NCBI GenBank assembly: GCA_003170875.1
Contig: PMYJ01000174.1
Span: 1 to 13,364, forward strand
Length of the DNA: 13,364 bases
Direction: 5' to 3'
Origin: Candidatus Dormiibacterota bacterium
GTDB lineage: Bacteria > Chloroflexota > Dormibacteria > Aeolococcales > Aeolococcaceae
Shown here: positions 6,411 to 12,085 of the stretch, in pieces
How the letters are laid out: every line of letters begins with the position of its first letter
How positions within the stretch are numbered: position 1 is the first letter of the stretch
Notes under the pieces: model-generated
Databases searched by the model: none
The model's input: only the letters and a program-made list of their open reading frames with translations
Told to the model about the DNA's origin: nothing
Made by a program: the position numbers and the translations under genes

Positions 6411-7465
6411 AACCCGATCACCTCTTCTCGGAGTCTGTCCGCCTGCTCACGACCACGCCGTGGATCCTGGCGCAGGTCATAGAAGAGTCGGAACGGGTTG
6501 GCCGTCCACACCTTCTCAACCTCTTGGCGGAACGCCAGCGGAGCGTCGCCCGTTGCTTGCCGCAGAACTATGTTATGGCCCTCGTTGACAACGTCCGCGC
6601 CGGCCGCAGCGGCGACGTCGTCCAGCCCGACGGTCTCGGCGACCCATATGTCCGTGACCGGAATCGCGGTGATAAACGGTGCGAGCCTGGCGGCCCCTGC
6701 CGCTCCGGTCACGGCATGTTCGATGTTCGCCTCCGTCAGCGCGTGGCTCAGCGTCACTGCTTGCGCCCGTGGGTCACGGGCCAGCCGAAAGGTCCGCAGT
6801 TGCTTGACCCCGCGGTCACGCACCTCCTCGGCCCAGAGGTCGAGAAGCGCCGCCGGATTGGTCACCCGACGGGTCCGCTGCGGGCCGGCGCCCTCGACCT
6901 CAACGAGCTGCTCACGCTCCAGGCGTGCCAGGACGCGGTGTGCCAGCCCTGCGGATACCGCTGCCTCGTTCGCCAAAGCGTGGACCTGCCACTTCCGCTT
7001 CGGCTCTCGTAGGAGCGCCTGGGTCGCCACCCCTGCCTTGCCGGTGAGCTGGACGGGCGGCCGCTCCGGTGCGTGCTGAGCGTTTCGCCGCCCCTCGGCT
7101 CGCAAGAACAGTCCGGGCAGCTCCACTCTCATGTTGCCAAGGCCGTCGATCACTGCCACGCCGGTCTCCTCAAGGATCCTCCTGGCCTCCTCAGTGGTGG
7201 TCTCAGCGACGACGAGCACGGGTACCGCTCTGGGCAGCTGGCGCACGTACTCGGCCACCTGGCGGGCGGCGGCCGCGTTGACGGCGCGCTGCGCCTTCAC
7301 CTCGACCACGTACGTCACGTCACCCGCTCGGATCAGGAAGTCAGCTCGCTTTCCATCGGGCAGCCTCGCCTCGGCTTCCACCGCTATGTCCGGGATGTCG
7401 CGAAGGATCCGGAGAGCCGCCTTCTCGAAGGGGCCTTCGATCTTCACGATTGGCGCCTTATTCAC
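6407..7465 (-). CDS. AbiEi-like type IV antitoxin/regulator with N-terminal PD-(D/E)xK domain
   Basis: The gene is called from a GTG at 7465 (352 aa). The frame also opens at a TTG at 7516, but a promoter (7476-7504) and palindrome (7459-7479) lie there, so a near-leaderless GTG start fits better. The N-terminal domain has a PD-(D/E)xK pattern: ADFLIRAGDVTYVVEVKAQ gives D42, E55 and K57, followed by an ARQVAEYV helix, then GVAVIDGLGNMRVELPG. A winged helix follows at about 140-205 (WQVHALANEAAVSAGLAHRV, LVEVEGAGPQRTRRVTN). The last 140 residues form a mixed domain of the AbiEi type. Such proteins repress their own operon and counter the AbiEii partner encoded next. Whether the nuclease-like domain is active is unknown, although the D-ExK residues are present. 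Confidence 0.83.
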   Translation of the reverse strand: MNKAPIVKIEGPFEKAALRILRDIPDIAVEAEARLPDGKRADFLIRAGDVTYVVEVKAQRAVNAAAARQVAEYVRQLPRAVPVLVVAETTTEEARRILEETGVAVIDGLGNMRVELPGLFLRAEGRRNAQHAPERPPVQLTGKAGVATQALLREPKRKWQVHALANEAAVSAGLAHRVLARLEREQLVEVEGAGPQRTRRVTNPAALLDLWAEEVRDRGVKQLRTFRLARDPRAQAVTLSHALTEANIEHAVTGAAGAARLAPFITAIPVTDIWVAETVGLDDVAAAAGADVVNEGHNIVLRQATGDAPLAFRQEVEKVWTANPFRLFYDLRQDPRRGREQADRLREEVIGF

Positions 7466-7479
7466 AGTGGTAGTGAATA
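7459..7479 (-). promoter_or_regulatory. Perfect palindrome TATTCAC-N7-GTGAATA, candidate autoregulatory operator
   Basis: The 7-bp arms (7459-7465 and 7473-7479) flank a 7-bp centre. The dyad overlaps the -10 box and the GTG start of the AbiEi-like gene. A degenerate TTCA-GTGAA half-site lies next to it at 7487-7495. Binding there by the encoded winged-helix protein, or by the RHH-like protein just upstream, would block transcription. Confidence 0.62.
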
Positions 7480-7504
7480 TAGCCGATTCAGTGAAGATAG
7501 GCAA
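7476..7504 (-). promoter_or_regulatory. Sigma-70-type promoter of the AbiE-like operon
   Basis: On the minus strand, TTGCCT (7504-7499) and TATATT (7481-7476) are separated by 17 bp. The predicted transcription start is within a few nucleotides of GTG 7465, so the mRNA would be leaderless or nearly so, which agrees with the missing Shine-Dalgarno. Confidence 0.6.
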
Positions 7505-7643
7505 GGCCACGACCAAGCTCCGGAGGCACCCTCTGCCACAGGCGGTGCCCTGAGACCAAGTAGGTAGTCACGGAGATACCCCGCACTCTGGGCCTGACCC
7601 GGAACTCTCTCCACACCTCGTTCGTCACCGTAATCCTCGTCAT
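7488..7643 (-). CDS. 51-aa ribbon-helix-helix-like small protein
   Basis: This short frame starts at ATG 7643. MTRITVTNEVWREFRVRPRVRGISVTTYL follows the RHH pattern: a beta strand (RITVT), a helix (NEVWREFRVRPR), the turn RGIS, and a second helix start (VTTYL). The second helix is then interrupted by Gly and Pro, so the protein may be a shortened or degraded antitoxin-like RHH. There is no clear Shine-Dalgarno. It ends 22 bp before the AbiEi-like GTG, and its 3' end contains that gene's -35 box. It could be an extra repressor of the operon or a fossil. It is too small to name further. Confidence 0.4.
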   Translation of the reverse strand: MTRITVTNEVWREFRVRPRVRGISVTTYLVSGHRLWQRVPPELGRGLAYLH

Positions 7644-7989
7644 GTGGTCCCGCGTCTCGTCTGGCCGCTGTTCAGGAGGGTCGGACTGGCGACCACTCTT
7701 GAGCGGTGGGCGTGTGACCGGGCGCGCAGTTACGGTAGTCGCGAGATGCGACTCGTCTACAACGAGGCGGATAACAACCCGAGTCCCCTGCGCACCGCGG
7801 GGCGAATGTTTGGGCCGGCCCGGGGTAACAGTGGTGGTGGCGACCTCGGATCGGGCCCCGCGCGGTAGCCACCGGTGTGAAGGAGCTTTGAGTGACCGCC
7901 GAGGCACCCTGGGTAACCGAGCTAAACTGCAATTTAGCGCAGTTAGCAGGTAGCTAACAGCCTGCGCTCGGCTGCGGCCCGACCGGTAA
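7644..7989. other. Intergenic region with several dyads, no gene seen
   Basis: There is no supportable gene. It contains the inverted repeat AGTCGC-GAGAT-GCGACT (7737-7753) and, at 7921-7958, the pairs GCTAAA-N6-TTTAGC and GTTAGC-AGGTA-GCTAAC. The latter stretch is AT-rich against the surroundings. No T-tract follows either stem, so intrinsic terminators are not supported. Confidence 0.5.
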
Positions 7990-8822
7990 CTAAAGCTCCG
8001 GGATCGGTCGCTCGCTCTCCAACTTAGCTGCGCCGCCCCGGTCGGTCCGCTGTGCCAGCCATCGGTCGAAGTCGGTGGCCACGATTCGCTCGCCGGTCAC
8101 CCCCTCCGCTGCGGCCGAGCAGAGCCAGCAAATGGGGGCGGCCATCACAGTGGGCGAAAGCAGGTGCGAGCGGACCTCCGCGGGGGTGTCTTCGGGGATC
8201 ATCCCGGTCTCGGTGGCGCCACCCGGTAGCAGCATGTTGCTCCGGTGCCGGGAAGATCTGCAGCCATGATCTGGGAGAGGGACTCCGCACCGGCCCGCGA
8301 GGGGCCGTAGGGGACAAAGCCTGGCCGGCGCATGGTGGCGTGATTCATCGTTATGTTGACGATGCGGCCCCGGCCAGCCCGCAGCAGATGGGGAACGACC
8401 TTGCTGGCGACCAGGAAGTAGCCGGACAGGTTGGTGGCGATCACCTCTAGGAAAGCCGGGGGAGTGACCCTCCAAAATGGCTGAGGGCTAGTGAGGAACT
8501 GGGGATTGACGGTGCGCATTCCGAGGCCGGCATTGTTGACCAGCACTTCGAGGCCACCGAACCGCTCCACGACCTCGGAGACCCCTAGCCCCACCTGATG
8601 ATCGTCGCGCACGTCCATCGCGAGACCGATCGCCTGGCCAGGTCCCTCTGACATCTCCTCAGCGGCCCGCTCGGCGCGACCGAGGTCGCGGCTCGTGATC
8701 GCTACGGCGGCTCCTGCGGCCACCAGGGCTTCTGCCATGGCGCGACCGATGCCGCTGGTCGCGCCCGTGACCAGGGCGCGCACCCCGAATAGTTCCCCTT
8801 CTCCGCTGCGGCTCCCGGACAT
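7990..8822 (-). pseudogene. Short-chain dehydrogenase/reductase, frameshifted
   Basis: This is a classical SDR oxidoreductase, NAD(P)-dependent by family. ATG 8822 has GGAG 7 nt upstream. The N-terminal part shows the Rossmann motif TGATSGIG (19-26), D70 in AMDVRD, and NNAG (96-99). The active-site motif reads YGPSR (172-176), so the catalytic Lys is Arg, and the usual Ser ahead of it is not seen in NITMNHATM. Near 8235-8245 the frame breaks: LPGTGAT is followed by nonsense, while the -1/+2 frame carries a proper SDR C-terminus (LLPGGATETGMIPEDTPAEV, then AAAEGVTGERIVATDFDRWLA) to the stop at 7990. The missing residues suggest a small deletion, about 7 bp, rather than a single-base error. Two active-site losses plus the frameshift indicate a dead gene. 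The intact-reading part spans 8199-8822. Confidence 0.8.
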
Positions 8823-9297
8823 CACCACTCCAACTCGACCTTGGCAGATTCTGGGCGAATGATACTGGCGGGGCAACACTGGGCCGAGAAGCCAGAACTA
8901 CATCCCCGCCCTGGAGGCTGGGGGCCGCGAGCCCGGGCCGAGAATGCGCGGGGCGCTCGTGGAGAGCCTCGGGGTGGGCTTCTTTGATCTCTTCGACGTC
9001 GTCCTGGTCGGTGCCGACGGCGTTGAGGTGGAGCTCTGGCCGACGGCACCTGCAGCAAAGCCCACCGCTCTTGCCCTCACCGACTCTCGTAGCCGCCGCG
9101 AGGATCACCCGTAGGCGGGGCGGGTCGGCGACCTTCTCCGGAGCGGTGAGTCGGTCCGCCGCGGTTCTGAGCGCGACCTTGGCCCTCAGGGTGCGCGCCT
9201 CCTCGGGCCCGAACGCCGCATCGGTGTCGAGGAAGGCGATCGCCGCCGTGATGAGTGGCAGGACGTGCTTGGCGAGGGATGCTCTTTGGTGGGCCAT
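8659..9297 (-). CDS. Unidentified protein, N-terminal part credible, 3' end probably degraded
   Basis: I do not recognise this gene. From ATG 9297, with AGGGGA about 7 nt upstream, the first 70 codons are strongly G/C-ending and give a helical sequence (MAHQRASLAKHVLPLITAAI, then FGPEEARTLRAKVALRTAAD). A cysteine cluster CCRCRRPEL follows near residue 81, then an acidic stretch (TDQDDVEEIKEAH). After about residue 115 the composition turns Pro/Arg/Ser-rich, and the last 55 codons overlap the SDR start in another frame. The real coding part probably ends, or is frameshifted, near 8890-8950. It is likely a small or broken gene, and the listed 3' end is only the frame's stop. Confidence 0.4.
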   Translation of the reverse strand: MAHQRASLAKHVLPLITAAIAFLDTDAAFGPEEARTLRAKVALRTAADRLTAPEKVADPPRLRVILAAATRVGEGKSGGLCCRCRRPELHLNAVGTDQDDVEEIKEAHPEALHERPAHSRPGLAAPSLQGGDVVLASRPSVAPPVSFAQNLPRSSWSGDVREPQRRRGTIRGARPGHGRDQRHRSRHGRSPGGRRSRRSDHEPRPRSRRAGR

Positions 9298-9841
9298 CTT
9301 TGGTCCCCTGCTGGGCGCTGCTTCGACAGCACCCGGAAGGGCGGAGACCGCTCCGCGCGGAAAGACCGAGCGCAGCGAGCCGGGCCCGAGCCTTGGAGCG
9401 CCGAGGAACGGGCTCCGTCAGGGTGCAGGCGTCGGAGCGGCGGCCCGGGAGGACGGGAGGGATGCCGTGATGGGCTGTGGCACGTGTCTGACTTGCGCCT
9501 GCAACGACGGCTGTGGCAGGATCGCGCACCGAAGGGATCGCGAGCCCGCAGGGGAGGGTCGCGGCTTCACGTTCGTTTGGTGCGAAGGGAGAGCCTGCTC
9601 TGAACGGCGATGGAGTGCGCCTGCCCCGCTTTGGGACGCGACGGCGATCGTGTGCGGCGGACACCGCGGATGTGCCGCGGATCGCGCTCTTGCAATGCGT
9701 CACGGCTCGTTCGTGGCTCATCTCCGGTGCATGGGTGGCTCATTCGACGCAATCGCTTGCATCCCGCCGTTCCGCCATGCCAGGATGCTCGGCACCGGGG
9801 CTCTTCCGGCCCCTGTCGACGCAGTGGGTTGGGAAGCCCCG
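9298..9841. other. Region with no convincing gene
   Basis: A plus-strand frame is open throughout and from 9470 encodes a Cys-rich start (MGCGTCLTCACNDGCG) behind GGGAGG at 9455-9460. It has no stop before the lipoprotein start and its third codon positions are mixed, so I do not call it. The direct pair GTGGCTCAT at 9713 and 9735 lies 22 bp apart. Otherwise nothing is seen. Confidence 0.45.
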
Positions 9842-10306
9842 GTGACGACGGAAGAGAGAGCCGCGACGCACGGTTCCAACCGCGTGCGCACCCGGAGAGG
9901 GTCGGGCCTGCTCGTGGCCTTGATGGGGCTCGCGGGCCTGCTGGCCGCAGCGGCCTGCGGCTCGACCCCCCGCAGCTCGCCCACGGCGACCCCCACCGTT
10001 ACCGACTCGGCGTCCGCTACGGCATCCGCTGTGCCATCGCCGTCGCCCTCTGGCGACCAGACGGCCGCGATCACTGCCGCCTACAAGGCCCAGATCGCTG
10101 CGCTGGTCCAGGCCTGGACGGATACGAGCCCAGGCGCCTGGACTCTGCCTGCCCTCCCAGCGACGATGGCCAACCCGCTTCTGCAAGAGGTGGCGACGCA
10201 GCTGGAGAGCAATGAGCTTCAGGGCATCGTCGTGCGAGGAACGCTGATGCCGCAATCGACGACCAGACCGCGTCGACATCCACGTCCTCAACGGCACCGG
10301 TCGTGA
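9842..10306 (+). CDS. Putative lipoprotein, C-terminally frameshifted or truncated
   Basis: A GTG at 9842 (or GTG 9884) begins a basic n-region (RVRTRRGSG), a hydrophobic core (LLVALMGLAGLLAAAA) and a lipobox cysteine followed by a Ser/Thr/Pro-rich tether (GSTPRSSPTATPTVTD), so the product is likely an exported, lipid-anchored protein. The mature part (ITAAYKAQIAALVQAWTD, then ATMANPLLQEVATQLESNEL, GIVVRGTL) resembles small actinobacterial extracytoplasmic proteins with an NTF2-like fold. That pattern stops after GIVVRGTL near 10245; the remaining residues (STTRPRRHPRPQRHRS) are out-of-frame translation of the next gene fragment. The gene therefore lacks its 3' half. The start is uncertain because no strong Shine-Dalgarno is present. 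Confidence 0.55.
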   Translation: MTTEERAATHGSNRVRTRRGSGLLVALMGLAGLLAAAACGSTPRSSPTATPTVTDSASATASAVPSPSPSGDQTAAITAAYKAQIAALVQAWTDTSPGAWTLPALPATMANPLLQEVATQLESNELQGIVVRGTLMPQSTTRPRRHPRPQRHRS

Positions 10307-10455
10307 CCGGCCCCGTCAGTGCGGCGGTTGTCGCCGTCGACGACGAGGACGGCGTCATCTCCCTGCAGCTGCCGTCCGACCAGGCGACCGCCCTGGCGCC
10401 GGCGGCAGCGAGCGGCAACCTGGTCCTGCTGCTGGTCTCCGGCGGGGGGAGCTGA
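10216..10455 (+). pseudogene. 3' remnant of a probable CpaB/SAF-type pilus assembly protein
   Basis: This frame opens after a TGA at 10213, has no good start codon, and ends at TGA 10453. It overlaps the lipoprotein tail in another frame. From about 10243 it reads as coding sequence with G/C-ending codons: DAAIDDQT, a Ser/Thr linker, TGPVSAAVVAVDDEDG, ISLQLPSDQATALAPAAASG, NLVLLLVSGGGS. The closing pattern (strand, acidic, LxLPxxQAxxLAxAAASGxLxLxL) resembles the end of CpaB/RcpC proteins of Tad pilus-type systems. Its N-terminal SAF region is absent. It ends 4 bp before the MinD-like gene, so it was the upstream gene of that operon. The family call is tentative. Confidence 0.45.
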
Positions 10456-10459
10456 GAGA

Positions 10460-12002
10460 GTGGCGCTGCTGCCGCTGTGCAGCGTCAACGGTGCCCCCGG
10501 TGTCACCACCGCGGCCTGCGCCCTGGGGGCGGTCTGGCCGCACGAGCGCCCCACGCCTGTCCTCGTCGAATGCGATCCGGCGGGCGGTGACCTGGCCGCG
10601 CGCTTCGGTCTCGAGGTCACCCGGCGTGGTCAGCCTCACCGTGGCGCTGGAGCGCCAGCACGACGTCGCGACCGCGGCCGACGGGAACCCCCTCCTCGAG
10701 CACGCTCAGCAGCGCCTGGAGGGTGAGCAGCAACGCGACTGGCATGAGCGCGTGGACGGGGCCGACCCGCTCGAGGCTCTCCTCGCGGTGGTTCGCACCG
10801 AGGACCTCAGCCCCGAGCAACTCCGGCTTCTCAGAGCCCTGGCCGATCAGACCGTCGGATGCGCCGTGGCCCTGGTTCTGGTAGGGGGGCTCGTCGGCGC
10901 CCCATGGTTTCGCCCTGTTCCCGTCGCGACCGATGGCGGTGTGGGCGAGGGCGCAACCGCCCTGGTCGGCGGAGCGTCGGTCCTGTACCGACTGAGCCAG
11001 GCCGAGGCCGCTGACCTGGTGAATGTCATCGCCGCCGGCCGCGGGCCCGACATCGTCCCCGACCTCACCGCCGAGGAGGAGGCAGCACTCACCATCGTTG
11101 AGGACTCCGACGAGCAGTCTCGCTCGGAGCACGGCTCACCGGTCTCGAATGCCACCGCCGCCGCCCCGGTCCTGATCATTCCCCCGTCGCTCGAGCGGCG
11201 GCGGGTGGAGGTCCGCATCTACGGGCGGGTTCGGATCCTGCTCGACGACCGGGAGCTCATCAAGGGCCTTCCCGATGCCGGGCGCCAGGTCCTCGCCCTG
11301 CTCGCTGTCCGAGGGGAGCTCACCGAGGAGGAGGGCATTTCTCTTCTCGGCGCGGGCAGCCCGGAGCAGGTCTGGAGGGGCCGCTGGGTGTGGGGCACTC
11401 GGGGCACCCGGGCAGCTCTCCGGAAGCTGCTTGGCGACGACAGCCTCGATCCCCTCCCTCCCGCGAGGGGCGTGGTTCGCCTCAACTCCGACATCGTGAG
11501 CTCCGACTACGGCCGTCTGACTGCAGGGCGCGTCGCCGCCCGGCAGGCGACCGCGCCTGAGCACCGTCTTGCCCTGCTGGCGCGGGCAACTGACGGCATC
11601 CGCGGCGAGCCCTTCGCCGGCGACCCGTACAACTGGCTCGTCCCGGAGCATGAGAACGTGCGTAGCGCGGCCGTCGACGCCCTCCAGGAGCTGGCCCACC
11701 TCCACGCCGACCGGGGCGACCTCGACGCCGCCGTCCTGACCATCGACCAGGCTCTCAGCATCGACCCCGACCCCATCGAAGACCTCTTCCGTCAGCAGAT
11801 CATCTGGCAGCATCGCTTGGGCCGCGGCGATGCTGCCCGCGACCTCTACCGACGCCTCACCCGGGAGCTGTCGGAGAGATGCGATACCCAGCCCAGCGAG
11901 GAGACGCTGTCGCTCATGGAGTCGCTCGCTGCCCACCACATCTCGTCGCCGGCGGGTGAGCGGCGACAACGTGTCCCAGCCTCACGGGGAAGGAGGCCCT
12001 GA
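10460..12002 (+). CDS. MinD-like / winged-helix / BTAD fusion protein, frameshifted near 10620
   Basis: GTG 10460 lies 8 nt after a G-rich Shine-Dalgarno and 4 bp after the previous stop. The first 53 codons give a MinD/ParA-like start: SVNGAPGVTT at 10481-10510, in the P-loop position but without either lysine, and VLVECDPAGGDLAARFGLEV. The frame then breaks at a C-run at 10618-10622 and resumes as PGVVSLTVALERQHD, continuing to 12002. Two lost Cs or one extra C would explain it. As broken, the downstream frame is open from 10491. The middle has LLEHAQ and a segment around 10830-11050. An OmpR/SARP-like winged helix (VEVRIYGRVRILLDDRELIKG, from about 11205) leads to a BTAD helical repeat domain (about 11530-11940, HRLALLARATDGIRGEPF, LHADRGDLDAAVLTIDQAL). 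It is probably a regulator or scaffold of a Tad- or conjugation-like operon. Confidence 0.66.
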
Positions 12003-12085
12003 CGGCTCTGCCCGCCCATCGAGCTGGCTGCGTTGGCGCTGATTCATATGCGGGCCCGGACCCGACCCGCTCCAGCGCCTTCGAG
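12003..12085. other. Operon break: orphan Shine-Dalgarno and no following gene
   Basis: AAGGAGG at 11990-11996, at the very end of the BTAD gene, is placed to start another gene, but no ATG, GTG or TTG follows at working distance. After 83 bp the opposite-strand membrane protein ends. The original downstream gene seems to be missing. Confidence 0.45.

Noticed and set aside
7740..7868. Small plus-strand frame beginning MRLVYNEADNNPS
   Set aside because: No Shine-Dalgarno, low-complexity Gly/Arg end, no motif.
8220..8229. ACCCGGTAGC, matching the core of the par repeats
   Set aside because: A 10-bp match inside SDR coding sequence without the rest of the repeat; treated as chance.
9713..9743. 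Direct repeat GTGGCTCAT, two copies 22 bp apart
   Set aside because: Only two 9-bp copies, with no nearby promoter or dyad; could be chance.
9470..9841. Cys-rich frame starting MGCGTCLTCACNDGCG behind a good Shine-Dalgarno
   Set aside because: It has no stop before the lipoprotein, mixed third-position base use and no known zinc-binding pattern beyond the first 16 residues. It would need to be fused to a lipoprotein signal sequence.
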